Under the pieces are notes generated by a model that saw only the letters and a list, made by a program, of their open reading frames with translations, made no database searches and was not told where the DNA came from. This document shows, piece after piece, positions 18,010 through 27,800 of a DNA stretch of 64,000 nucleotides. The stretch is from Planktothrix sp. PCC 11201 (lineage in GTDB: Bacteria > Cyanobacteriota > Cyanobacteriia > Cyanobacteriales > Microcoleaceae), in the NCBI RefSeq assembly GCF_900009135.1, contig NZ_LT797693.1:82050-146049 (forward strand). Direction: 5' to 3'. The position numbers were made by a program, and so were the translations under genes. The stretch's first letter is position 1. Every line of letters starts with the position of its first letter.

Positions 18010-18192
18010 ATGCAAACCAATATCTCAAATTTCCCGCGTTCTCTGGATTTAGCAACACTGTGTATCTACGGACTCAGTATTTTATCCGCAGGTTTATTTC
18101 TGTTTTCACCCTTCGTAAATTTACTGCATCCGAGTCCTTGGCAACGCAGTTTAGGAACAATACATGGCTTTGGTTCCCTTATCTCAAGTTGA
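18010..18192 (+). CDS. small hydrophobic ORF, doubtful
   Basis: 60 residues from ATG 18010. It has one likely membrane segment (LCIYGLSILSAGLFLFSPFVNLL) and then WQRSLGTIHGFGSLISS. It lies between the Fur-box candidate and the imelysin gene. I recognise no family. It may be a real small membrane protein, a leader, or a remnant of a longer gene. Confidence 0.3.
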   Translation: MQTNISNFPRSLDLATLCIYGLSILSAGLFLFSPFVNLLHPSPWQRSLGTIHGFGSLISS

Positions 18193-18230
18193 GACAGCGT
18201 TAAAACCCGACTCTCCATTGGGTCAATTTA

Positions 18231-19370
18231 ATGAACAAAACTCTACCAATTCCATCAATGACTTACTCTATTTTCAATTGTTTTAGAACTGGTGCGATCG
18301 CCAGTTTACTCTTATTAACTAGTAGTTGCAATAATACAGCATCAACTAATAGTAATCTATCCTCACAAACTTTATCACCAGACAGGACAACCTTAGTGGT
18401 AAGTCATTTTGCAGATCAAGTTGTGATTCCTACTTATCAACAGTTAGTAAAAGAGGCGGGGGAACTCTCAAAAGCCGTGAATGAGTTTGTAGAAAACCCG
18501 ACTCAGAAAACCCTAAAAGCCACACAAAAGGCTTGGGTAGCGACTCGTTCTCCTTGGGAACAAAGCGAAGCCTTTGCATTTGGCCCGGCGGAATCTTTAG
18601 GCTATGATGGGGATTTAGATGATTGGCCAGTGAATGAAACGGATGTTGTTGCTATTATTAATAGTCAGGATGAAATTACCTTAGAGTCGGTAAAAAAACT
18701 GCAAACAACACAAAAAGGATTCCATACCATTGAGTATTTATTATTTGGTTTAGATTCTCAAAAAACGGCTCAAAATTTCTCAAAACGAGAGTTAAAGTTA
18801 TTACAGAATCTAACTGTAGCCTTTAATGAATCTGCTAATAATTTAACCAAAAGTTGGGCAGAAGGAGTCAATGGTAATCCAGCGTATCGGGAAGTTTTAG
18901 CAACAGCAGGAATTCAGAATAATCCTGCCTATCCCACCCCACAAGCCGCCGTCGAGGAAATTCTACAGGGGATGTTAGGCTGTTTGGATGAAGTGGCGAA
19001 TGAAAAAATCGGTAAACCGTTGGAAACGAAAGATTATTTAACCTTTGAAAGTCGATTTAGCCAAAATTCTCTAACTGATTTTCAGAATAATCTCAAAAGT
19101 GTTGAGAATGTTTATTTAGGGCGAATTTCAGGAACTGAGGCTCAAAGTAATAGTATTAGTGCTTTAGTCGCTCAAAAAAATCCTGAATTAGATCAAAAAA
19201 TAAAACAGGAATTAAAAGCAGCCATAGAAGCCGTTAATGCAATTTCTAGTCCCATTGAAAACACAATTAAAAATCCCGAAACTACCGCTAAATTAACATC
19301 AGCTAAAACCGCTATTTCAACCTTATTTTCTACCCTAGAAACACAACTGCTTCCCCTCATCAAAACATAG
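18231..19370 (+). CDS. irpA: imelysin-family (M75) periplasmic lipoprotein, IrpA-like
   Basis: 379 residues. A signal segment (about 20-33) ends in TSSC33, a plausible lipobox. The imelysin signature GxHxxE is present as GFHTIE (163-168), with WEQSEAFAFGP earlier. Imelysins are helical periplasmic proteins linked to iron; IrpA of Synechococcus is induced by iron starvation. It is followed 69 bases later by a di-haem oxidoreductase, a pairing found in other bacteria and suggesting a joint role in iron acquisition at the envelope. ATG 18258 is an alternative start. Confidence 0.85.
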   Translation: MNKTLPIPSMTYSIFNCFRTGAIASLLLLTSSCNNTASTNSNLSSQTLSPDRTTLVVSHFADQVVIPTYQQLVKEAGELSKAVNEFVENPTQKTLKATQKAWVATRSPWEQSEAFAFGPAESLGYDGDLDDWPVNETDVVAIINSQDEITLESVKKLQTTQKGFHTIEYLLFGLDSQKTAQNFSKRELKLLQNLTVAFNESANNLTKSWAEGVNGNPAYREVLATAGIQNNPAYPTPQAAVEEILQGMLGCLDEVANEKIGKPLETKDYLTFESRFSQNSLTDFQNNLKSVENVYLGRISGTEAQSNSISALVAQKNPELDQKIKQELKAAIEAVNAISSPIENTIKNPETTAKLTSAKTAISTLFSTLETQLLPLIKT

Positions 19371-19439
19371 GATTAGCATAGCCCATCTTCCTATATCCAA
19401 GCAAACCATCAAAACAAGATCCTTCACTTCATTAATTCA

Positions 19440-20840
19440 ATGCAAACTTTATCCTTAAAATATCCTCCCAGAAAACCTATTAAGTTTTTAATCATTTTCG
19501 TAATCGCAATTTTAGGAGGAATTACCCTATCCAGTTTTTGGCATTTTCAAAATAGGTTGCAACCCGAAATCCCTTTAGCGGGAGGAGAAACCACCGTATT
19601 TAACCGCAGTTCCAGTAGCTTTGAACAACCGTTAGCCAATTTAGATGAAACGGAAAAGAAAAAACATACAGAATCTAATACCGCTTTTGAGGCTAATTTT
19701 GTTACTAAACCTGCACCCATTCATCCCGGGTTAGGGCCTTTTTTTAATAACGCTTCCTGTGCAGGATGTCACCTGAAAAATGGTCGGGGTTTACCCGAAC
19801 CCGGACAATTATTAGTCAGAGTCAGTGCGCCGAAAGTTAATCCTGTTAAACCAGGTAATTATCATTTAGAAGGATCGGTTAAAATTGATAATCTACCGCC
19901 TGTTTTGGGACTGGGAACCCAGATTCAAGATTTTGCAATTTACGGACAAAAACCCGAAGCCATAGTTAATGTAGAATGGCAAGAACAAACGGGTCAATAT
20001 AGCGATGGAACGTCTTATAAATTGCGATCGCCTCAACCTAAAATTACCCTGCCAAATGGTCAACCAATTTTACCAGAAATTCAAAAATCCTTGAGAGTTC
20101 CACCCCCAGTTTTTGGCCTAGGTTTATTAGAAGCAGTTCCTGAAAAAACGATTTTAAATCTCGCCGATCCCGATGATCAAAATCAGGATGGAATTTCAGG
20201 AAAAGCGAATCAAGTTTGGGATGCTCAAAAAAAATCGGAAGCATTAGGACGATTTGGTTGGAAAGCTGGAAATCCGACATTAATTCAACAAAATGCAGGT
20301 GCTTATGCGAATGATATGGGAATCACCAACCCGTTATTTACCGATGGGGAAAAACTAACGGATATTGATCAAAAAACCTTAGATTTAACGACATTCTATG
20401 TACAGACTTTAGCCGTTCCCGCCCGAACTTTATTAGATGACCCGCAAGTCAAACGAGGCGAAACGTTATTTGCTCAAGCTAATTGTGTTTCCTGTCATTT
20501 ACCCACCTTAAAAACTGGTAATCATCCCGTTAAAAAATTAGCAAATCAAACCATTCATCCCTATACGGATTTATTGTTACATGATTTAGGAGCCGGATTA
20601 GCCGATCATCGCCCGGAATTTCAAGCATCGGGGACAGAATGGCGAACTCCTGCTTTATGGGGTATTGGGTTAACCCAAACCGTATCTCCCTATTCTGGAT
20701 ATTTGCATGATGGTCGAGCGCGAACCCTCGAAGAAGCGATATTATGGCATGGGGGAGAAGCCGAAACTGCTAAAAAAGCGTTTAGAAGCATGACCCAGGA
20801 AAATCGAGATGCGTTAGTCCGCTTTTTGAAATCGTTGTAA
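19440..20840 (+). CDS. di-haem oxidoreductase-family protein (DUF1111)
   Basis: 466 residues. One N-terminal membrane or signal helix (15-36) is followed by two haem c sites: CAGCH (107-111) and CVSCH (349-353). Segments LLHDLGAGLAD, EWRTPALWGIG and YLHDGRARTLEEAI(L)WHGGEA are typical of DUF1111 proteins, a distant relative of MauG/cytochrome c peroxidases. It probably handles electrons or metal redox in the periplasm together with the imelysin. The order imelysin then DUF1111 and the spacing suggest one operon. Confidence 0.9.
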   Translation: MQTLSLKYPPRKPIKFLIIFVIAILGGITLSSFWHFQNRLQPEIPLAGGETTVFNRSSSSFEQPLANLDETEKKKHTESNTAFEANFVTKPAPIHPGLGPFFNNASCAGCHLKNGRGLPEPGQLLVRVSAPKVNPVKPGNYHLEGSVKIDNLPPVLGLGTQIQDFAIYGQKPEAIVNVEWQEQTGQYSDGTSYKLRSPQPKITLPNGQPILPEIQKSLRVPPPVFGLGLLEAVPEKTILNLADPDDQNQDGISGKANQVWDAQKKSEALGRFGWKAGNPTLIQQNAGAYANDMGITNPLFTDGEKLTDIDQKTLDLTTFYVQTLAVPARTLLDDPQVKRGETLFAQANCVSCHLPTLKTGNHPVKKLANQTIHPYTDLLLHDLGAGLADHRPEFQASGTEWRTPALWGIGLTQTVSPYSGYLHDGRARTLEEAILWHGGEAETAKKAFRSMTQENRDALVRFLKSL

Positions 20841-20922
20841 ACTTTCTGGAAAAAAATCTTCAGCAATGGGTACAAATAGGGTATTATAGTAGTTTGTGCA
20901 AAATCTTCATTAATCTAGGCTC

Positions 20923-21102
20923 ATGGCTGTACCCAAGAAGAAAATGTCCAGGTCGAGACGCGATATGCGGAAGGCGACTTGGAAACGGAAAGCAAGACTA
21001 CAAGCTGAAAAAGCGTTATCTCTCGGTAAGTCCGTTCTCACAGGTCGTTCTACAGGATTTTACTATCCCACTGACGACCAAGAAGAAGGCGACGAAGAAT
21101 AA
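20923..21102 (+). CDS. rpmF: 50S ribosomal protein L32
   Basis: 59 residues starting [20 protein letters not shown] and ending with an acidic tail ([10 protein letters not shown]). The N-terminal motif AVPKKKxSxSRRDMRRA is diagnostic of L32, here in the cyanobacterial/plastid form that lacks the zinc Cys pairs. It is the only sensible frame between ATG 20923 and TAA 21100-21102. A GC-rich hairpin follows, so it is probably monocistronic or the last gene of its transcript. Confidence 0.95.
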   Translation: MAVPKKKMSRSRRDMRKATWKRKARLQAEKALSLGKSVLTGRSTGFYYPTDDQEEGDEE

Positions 21103-21135
21103 ACGATTGGACTGTGCGAAACTATATAAAGATAG

Positions 21136-21176
21136 GGGCGAGAAAGCCTCTCTGTTCGGGAGAGGAAAACTCGCCC
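21136..21176 (+). terminator. hairpin terminator after rpmF
   Basis: GGGCGAG (21136-21142) pairs with CTCGCCC (21170-21176). A nested CCTCTC/GAGAGG stem lies inside and TTATTGTTT follows. It is located 34 bases beyond the rpmF stop. Confidence 0.65.
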
Positions 21177-21286
21177 TTATTGTTTGGAGATTTAGACATT
21201 AATAAAACCCATATTCTGCACGATAAAATGTAATAGATTATTATTCAAAAATTTCTCTCTTGTGAACGTCCTTAACTCATAATATA

Positions 21287-22489
21287 TTACATTTTGTCAG
21301 GCGAAATCTGGGCTGAGGCTTCGCTGTTACGGTAGTTGAAAGCCAGGTCGAGGATTTTAGCCCAACGTTTTTGGACTTGTTTGGGGGTGCATTTGAGGAT
21401 AGAGGCGATCGCTTTATCACTTTCTTCTTGGTCTTTGAGTTGTAATAACTGTTGCTGATCGACAGATAATTGGGCTTGGAAGGCTTGCCATTGTTCGCTA
21501 TTCATCCCCAATTTTTGGTTAATATCAGCCCCTAACCATTCATGGACGAGTTTCCAGTTGTTAGACCGGGCAAATTTTTCGACGTGGTATTTAAACCGTT
21601 GTTGCAGATAGTCCCGTTCACGGGCGGTTAACCCCAGGGCTTTATCAATATCGCAGGCTTGCAGATCTTGCATTTTGAGTTTTAAATATTTAACACAATC
21701 GGTTTGTCCTTGGGATTCTAAATATTGCATCAGTTCATTAATCACCCGATCGCGTAAAACACTTTCTGCGGGGTCAACGGTTTCAGACACCATTTTTTCC
21801 CGAATTTGCTGCATCGCGGATGTCCGGCTTTGGGCTTCGGCTTCTTCGGTTTTGCCACCTTCAACGGCTAATTCAATATCCATAGAGGTTTCAGGGGGTT
21901 GACCTTTAGCAAACCCTTGGGCGCGTAACACAATTAACCGTTGACGGTTACGACCGGGTAAACCGATCTGGCGTTTGGCATACTGTTCGGTAAAAGCCAT
22001 ATATTCCGCTAATTCTAAACGGGTATGGGGGGTATAGTTAGCTTCCAGGGCGTGTTCCCGACGAAAAGCCCGCAGAGACTCGACATAAAATCCTTGTAAA
22101 AAGTCTTCAATTAAGTTGTAACGGGCTTGGAAACTCAACTGAGACTCAAAGGAAGCAACGTGACGGTAGACCATGGCCGCGAGGTGGGAGTGGAGTTCTA
22201 CCCGACCTTGACGAGAGCCGAGTTTGTAATACTCTAAGCACTTTTGCAACCGATGACGGGCTAAACTTAATTGCCAGGTTTGCACATCGCCAGAGGTTTG
22301 AATGCGGTTGCTTTTTTCACAAATGCGTTCTACTTCCAGGGCCATCCGTAGCGTCACTGTCCGACCACTGGCGGGGAGGGCTTTAACTGTTGTTTGCAAT
22401 TCTTGTAATAAAAGTTGAGCTAAGGCTTGAGGATCAATATAATTAAGAGTAACTTCAGAATCTTGAATTGAAATATCTTGTGCAAACAT
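21287..22489 (-). CDS. HetZ-type regulatory protein
   Basis: 400 residues from ATG 22489, with AAGGA eight bases upstream (a GTG at 22513 is in frame but less likely). It is a soluble, mostly helical protein. The region LPGRNRQRLIVLRAQGFAKG (about 190-209), RDRVINELMQYLESQGQ, and a C-terminal helix-turn-helix-like stretch (SDKAIASILKCTPKQVQKRWAKIL) agree with my memory of HetZ and HetZ-related proteins of filamentous cyanobacteria. HetZ acts early in heterocyst differentiation in Anabaena, but homologues also occur in filamentous species without heterocysts. The family name is recalled, not searched. Confidence 0.55.
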   Translation of the reverse strand: MFAQDISIQDSEVTLNYIDPQALAQLLLQELQTTVKALPASGRTVTLRMALEVERICEKSNRIQTSGDVQTWQLSLARHRLQKCLEYYKLGSRQGRVELHSHLAAMVYRHVASFESQLSFQARYNLIEDFLQGFYVESLRAFRREHALEANYTPHTRLELAEYMAFTEQYAKRQIGLPGRNRQRLIVLRAQGFAKGQPPETSMDIELAVEGGKTEEAEAQSRTSAMQQIREKMVSETVDPAESVLRDRVINELMQYLESQGQTDCVKYLKLKMQDLQACDIDKALGLTARERDYLQQRFKYHVEKFARSNNWKLVHEWLGADINQKLGMNSEQWQAFQAQLSVDQQQLLQLKDQEESDKAIASILKCTPKQVQKRWAKILDLAFNYRNSEASAQISPDKM

Positions 22490-22823
22490 GATGGGTTTCC
22501 TTGGGTAAAGCACTGTGTACAGAAGGCGAGAGTCAAAGGCGGTTTGGTATTTCCTGATTCAACTCTCTACACTTTGAATAGTAGAAGCAGCCCCTTTGGA
22601 GTAGTGACATCAATGTTCCACTCTCTGATGTAACTAATTAGATGCGGTGGGTTTATCCTCTACATTCAGCCCTTGTACATCACCCTAAAAGCCTTATTTA
22701 ATCAGTATTACAACCCTATTTTATTTACCCTGATCACAGCGAGTTTTCCCCAGGGTTGTCGATATTATCCCTAGACCAGTTTCACAACTGGCTACGGTGA
22801 ATTTAAAAAATATAGACTGTAGT
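22490..22823. other. intergenic region upstream of the HetZ-type gene
   Basis: About 330 bases with no convincing ORF. It should contain the promoter of the leftward HetZ-type gene. No recognised binding site was found. Confidence 0.4.
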
Positions 22824-22870
22824 GGGAGCGTCCTCGCTCCCTAGAATATACAGACGTGCCATGGCACGTC
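22824..22870. repeat. two adjacent palindromes (GGGAGCG..CGCTCCC and GACGTGCCATGGCACGTC)
   Basis: GGGAGCGTCCTCGCTCCC (22824-22841) forms a 7-bp stem with a 4-base loop and is preceded by GTAGT. GACGTGCCATGGCACGTC (22853-22870) is a perfect 18-bp palindrome ending four bases before the next ATG. Either could be an operator, or a dispersed-repeat insertion. Confidence 0.6.
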
Positions 22871-22874
22871 CAAT

Positions 22875-23090
22875 ATGAATCTGGAAGATAAAGCTCGGGA
22901 ACTCTTGGTACAAGATCGCCAGCACCTAGAACACATCGGCGAAAATATGCTCGACCGAGTAGCCAAAGAAGCACAAGCGGTGGAACAAACTCAAGAACAA
23001 GCGCGGGAGTTGTTGGCTGAAGATCGTCTGCATGACGACCATCTCCAAGAAGCGATGTTGAGTCGAGTCGAGAAACAACAAAGTCATTGA
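22875..23090 (+). CDS. small helical protein with internal duplication
   Basis: 71 residues. ARELLVQDRQHLEHIGENML (about 8-27) is echoed by ARELLAEDRLHDDHLQEAML (about 43-62), a tandem duplication of a charged helix. Codon use and the conserved repeat argue that this strand is real and that the longer antisense frame is a shadow. It lies between two minus-strand regulatory genes. I know no function. Confidence 0.55.
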   Translation: MNLEDKARELLVQDRQHLEHIGENMLDRVAKEAQAVEQTQEQARELLAEDRLHDDHLQEAMLSRVEKQQSH

Positions 23091-23223
23091 ACCCACTCTC
23101 AGAACGTCTCAAACGGAAAAACCATTTTTGAGGGAACGTGATTGAAGCAGTCGCGCCAAGGAATCGTTCACTTAACTCCATTGGTGCTAGTTTTTTGATC
23201 AACAATTTCGGGTTGAAAGATCC

Positions 23224-24483
23224 CTACCCTATCCCTAATTTAACCGGAGGTTGTTGAAATTTTAACTTTCCCCAGTTAAAGCCAAAAGCAAGATTGAGGT
23301 TTTCTAAAGATTCCACCAGCCAAAATACTTTATCTCGGGGGAAAGTTGCATAGTGGTTAAATAAAATCGAGAACCGTTTTTCTAAATCCGACTTAACCCT
23401 CCGGCAAATTAAGACAATTTTCAAGAGTAACCCAATTGAACGAGTCACACCCAAGTTACTGCTTAAATCTAAAAACACAAAGTGATGGGGTTGTTGAGGA
23501 CTTTCCACTACCAGGAAATTTAATAACTTGCGACAGGTTCCCGCCACGAGGGTATCATTCACTTTCTGACTATCATTGTGTGAGAGCGTCCCTTGAAGTT
23601 CTCGGTACAAGCGATTATTAAAATGTTTTTTTGCATATTTAGTATCAACTGCATCCGTTAAATATTCATACAATTCCTCTTTAAATGTCCGATAAGTACG
23701 AGCGTTTTGACTTTGATTTACAAAAATTTTGGCTAAATCATCATAGGTGTGATAACTGTCAATTCTTCCAGTGAAATGTTTGACGGCAAAATTCAATTTT
23801 TTGTCCGTTAATAGGGTAGGGTTTTCCACCGACGGTAAGATTAGCCGTTGTTCCCGAGGAGTATTTTTAAAGGTGAGATATTGAGATAAATCCTGTTCAA
23901 AGGTTTCCTGAGCCTGCATCCGCATCTCCCGAATTTCCTGGCGTTGTTCATCGGGACTATCATCGGTTAAGAAACAATGATCATATAAATAGGGATAACG
24001 ACTAATTAAACCTTCAACACTATCACTTTTTTTATCTTCTTCCGCTTTGATTTTTTCTTCAAAAACTTTACTCAAACGGCGCAGAGCCTGGTATTGTTCG
24101 GTTTCAGTAAATCGTTTAACTAATGAACGTAGGCGTTTTGCCGTCCAACAGGAGGGCAAACCCGAGGGTGTTTGTTCAAAACTATGAATTAGTTCAGGAA
24201 TCGCCCACTGATCCCGGGGATTTTTGCGCCACCGGTTAATTAAAATATAGCAACTGCGGTTAAGAACATACTGAAATTCTATATTGGCTAAATCCGAATC
24301 GACAATCCGACCAACCGCTAAATTGACCGCTAAATCTGGGTATTCCCCACCTTGGATAAACAGATTAAAGAAACGCTGAATCAGTTGTCGGGGCAATTCA
24401 AAATCAACACAGTATTGCAGATGAGCATAAATGACTTGCTCATCTGACGAATGGTAATACTGGCTGAACCCCGAACTATTCAC
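23224..24483 (-). CDS. conserved cyanobacterial protein next to the HetZ-type gene (HetZ-related or PatU-like?)
   Basis: 419 residues. The start is GTG 24483, preceded by AGAGGGG about eight bases upstream. It is soluble, rich in aromatic and basic residues, with segments LNRSCYILINRWRKNP, RLILPSVENPTLLTDKKLN and NFLVVESPQQPHHFVFLDLS. No enzyme motif was seen. In Anabaena, hetZ lies beside patU genes, and I suspect a relative here from position, but I cannot confirm the family. It is encoded on the same strand as the HetZ-type gene, 735 bases apart. Confidence 0.5.
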   Translation of the reverse strand: MNSSGFSQYYHSSDEQVIYAHLQYCVDFELPRQLIQRFFNLFIQGGEYPDLAVNLAVGRIVDSDLANIEFQYVLNRSCYILINRWRKNPRDQWAIPELIHSFEQTPSGLPSCWTAKRLRSLVKRFTETEQYQALRRLSKVFEEKIKAEEDKKSDSVEGLISRYPYLYDHCFLTDDSPDEQRQEIREMRMQAQETFEQDLSQYLTFKNTPREQRLILPSVENPTLLTDKKLNFAVKHFTGRIDSYHTYDDLAKIFVNQSQNARTYRTFKEELYEYLTDAVDTKYAKKHFNNRLYRELQGTLSHNDSQKVNDTLVAGTCRKLLNFLVVESPQQPHHFVFLDLSSNLGVTRSIGLLLKIVLICRRVKSDLEKRFSILFNHYATFPRDKVFWLVESLENLNLAFGFNWGKLKFQQPPVKLGIG

Positions 24484-24875
24484 GGTATAACCCCTCTTTT
24501 TCTAGGGACAGATCGAACACAACAAAAAAACGATCACAACCCCACACTGTTACCCAACATCATAACCTCCTTGAGTCCGTTTTCCTACCCGTCCCGATGG
24601 TGGAGCAAGTGAGATTTCGATTTTCCCTCCCGTCTCTTTCGGAGTATGCTCCTACTGGTATCGAGGCGAGTACAACGTCCGGTTATCCGTAACCCACTTC
24701 CTCTGTGATCACACCAGATATTGGGGTAAGAACCAACCAAGGATGACTGAAAACTTTAGGCAGAGTGTGGCTTCTGTATGAATACATATATTCTATTGAT
24801 AAATCATTACAACTTCTATAAAGATTCAGCAAAAATCAATGAGAAATTGTAAAGATTCAGTAAAGCTATTTCTTA
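24484..24875. other. intergenic region, no gene seen
   Basis: 392 bases between two minus-strand genes. The left part is GC-richer than its surroundings (24560-24720) and could encode an RNA or long 5' leader of the 23224-24483 gene. The right part is AT-rich. No specific structure was identified. Confidence 0.4.
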
Positions 24876-27800
24876 TTAACTTTGATCCCGGTTAAGATCG
24901 ATAGCTCCTAGAGCTTTAAGTGTAACTTTTTGAGCCGTTGTGATTCCGGTCACACCCGTAATATTTAAGCCATTATAGGGTTTATCAGCGCGTAAGGTTT
25001 TTAAACATTCATTAGTATGTAAGTCCCAAATCTTAATCCCTTGATCATGACTTCCACTCGCTAAAAAATTGCCATGAGGATCACCATGAACTGACCAAAC
25101 GGGGTGATCATGACCCCTTAGATTTTTCACACATTCCCCAGTGGCAATATCCCATAACTTCACCTGATAATCATAGCTGCCACTCACCCAAACTTCTCTG
25201 TGGGTGTAGAATAAAATTCCTTGGACTCGTTCGATTTCACCCCTCCAGGTTTGCAGACATTCACCGGTTTTAATATTCCAACATTTCACCGAACGATCAT
25301 AACTCCCACTAACTAAAATAGAACCCTTGTCCGTAAACCCCAGGACATGAACCCGATCACTGTGGCCTGCGAGAACCGCCAAACATTCGCCCGTTACTAT
25401 ATTCCAAACTCGGATCTGGTGGTCATTACTCCCACTGGCTAGAATCTGATCCCGGGGACTAAAAGCCACCGCACCCACCCAACGCTGATGACCTTCTAAG
25501 GTTTGTAACAGTTCTCCGGTCTGTACATCCCAAAGTTTCACCGTTTGGTCATCACTGGCACTTGCCAGTAGCACACCCTCGGAACTAAAGGTCACGGCTT
25601 GAATCCGATCACTATGACCATGTAGGGTTTTGAGACATTCTCCGGTCTGTGCATCCCAAAGTTTTACCGTTTGGTCATAACTCCCCGTGGCAATTAACCC
25701 GCCATCGGGACTAAAGGCCACTGACCACACCCAATCCCGATGACCGGGTAACTGTTTGAGACAACGACCCGTCCCCACATCCCACAGTCGCACCTTATTG
25801 TCATCACTGCCACTAGCCAAACGCCGACCATCGGGACTCAAAACAAACGACCACACCTGATGACGATGACCGCGTAAGGTTCGCAATCGTTGCCCAGTTT
25901 GCACATCCCATAACTGCACTATCTGATCTACACTTCCGGTGGCGAGGGTTTGGCTATCGGGACTAAAAGCCAAGGAACAAACCTGACTTTCCAGTCCGGT
26001 TAAAGTCTTTAAACAGACCCCCGTTCGGATATTCCAGAGTTTCACCGTTTGGTCATCGCTGCTACTGGCTAATAGTTCTCCATCGGGACTAAAAACCACG
26101 ATCCAAACCGAATCTTGATGACCTTCAAAGGTATGAAAACTTTGACCAGTATTCACATCCCATAGGCGAACTGTTTTTTCCTGGGTACTGCTGGCGATCA
26201 AATGGATTTTGCCCGGAGTTGATCCCGAAGGGACGAAGGTAACAGCCCAGTTCCAAGCGTCATTTCCATAGAAGGTGTGTAAACAGGTTCGGGTTTGAAC
26301 ATCCCAGAGTTTGATCGTCTGATCTTCGCTGCTACTGACAATCTGTTGACCATTGGGATTCCAGGTCAGGGTGGATAGACTTTCGGTGTGACCTGTGAAC
26401 TGATGCACACATTGTCCTGAGCGAATATCCCAAATCCTAATACTTTGGTCATCGCTACCACTGGCTAACCAATCTCCTTGGGGACGAAAACCCACGCAAT
26501 TTACCGTTCCTTGATGCTCTGACCAACGGTTCAAGCATTCTCCGGTTGAGACTTTCCATAGTCGCACGGTTTGATCCTCACTGCCACTGGCGAGTAAGGT
26601 GCCATCGCTATTAAAAGTGAGGGACTTCACCCCCACGGTTTGGCCTTGACAGACTAATAATTGTTGACCGTCTTCAACTGTCCATAAAATAATTTTGCCT
26701 TCTGCATCTCCGGTGGCTAAAATTCCGTTGCTTCCCAAGGCGACGGTGAGAGAATTTCCTAGGGTTTTGGCAAACACCGATCGAGATAAATCGGAACCGG
26801 AAAAATTAACGTTTTGTAAGTTGGCATCTTGTAAATAAGCCTGCCAGAGTGTTAATTGAGAAAAGTCATACTCTGCTAAATCGAGGTCTAAGTGATGGCA
26901 AAGATTTAGTAGATTCCCGCCCCCATAGCCGGAGGCATGACGGTGTTGTTTTAACCTTTGAATGAGAGTTTTAAATTTTTGATTGAGTTCTCCTGAAATT
27001 CGATAACGGTTGAGGAGTTTTTGGACAATTGGCTGTAGAATTAAACGGGTTTGACTTTCTCTAATATAATCTTTAGCTTGGGATTTTATTAAGGGATATT
27101 GATTGAGAATATTAATGGTTTCTGTTTCAATTTCTTGGAGAACTTTTTCAATCAATTTTTCAATGATATATTCCATCACTACGGGTTGTTGAGTGAAGCT
27201 CCCGCCACCTTTTTCAATTAGCGATCGCCGACTCAAGGATTCTAAGGCTTCGATCAGTTCAACTGAGGAAGTAATTGATAATAAATCTTTTCTTAAATCT
27301 ACCATCGTACAGGGTTCTCGATTAATTGCTAACCAATACATGGTTTCTAATTCTAGTTTGGAAATTCGTCCTAATTGTTGTTCTAATAAATCCCTGATAT
27401 CCCCAAATATTGCCGTTCCCTGTTGAATTTGTTGTAAAAATTCACCCACATTCCCGGCAAATAAATCATAAATAGTCGTGGTAACAATTTTTAATGCCAG
27501 GGGATTTCCTGCATAGCGTTCAATTAATTCTTGCCATTGTTCTAAGGAGCTATAATCTCCTTTGGCATGAATAATTGCTTGACAATTTTTAATGTCTAAA
27601 CCCAGTAGGGGTAAGCAACGAATTTTCAGCGTTTGACCTTCTAAAGCCGCAATTTCTCTGGGTTTTTCTCGACTGGTCATCAACAAACAACTTTGGTGTT
27701 GAGTTTCTCCTAAACGTTTAAATAAATCACCGTAATTTTCATACCCTGGATAGTAACGCCCCACCAGATTTCCTTCTTGTAAAATTGATTCTAAGTTATC

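Noticed and set aside
20894-21202. 102-residue plus-strand ORF over the rpmF region
   Set aside because: It is in the wrong frame; the frame from 20923 gives an unmistakable L32 protein, and this one runs on into the terminator hairpin.
22792-23205. 137-residue minus-strand ORF opposite the duplicated-helix protein
   Set aside because: The plus strand shows an internal protein duplication and better codon use; the minus frame has no recognisable domain and runs through two palindromes.
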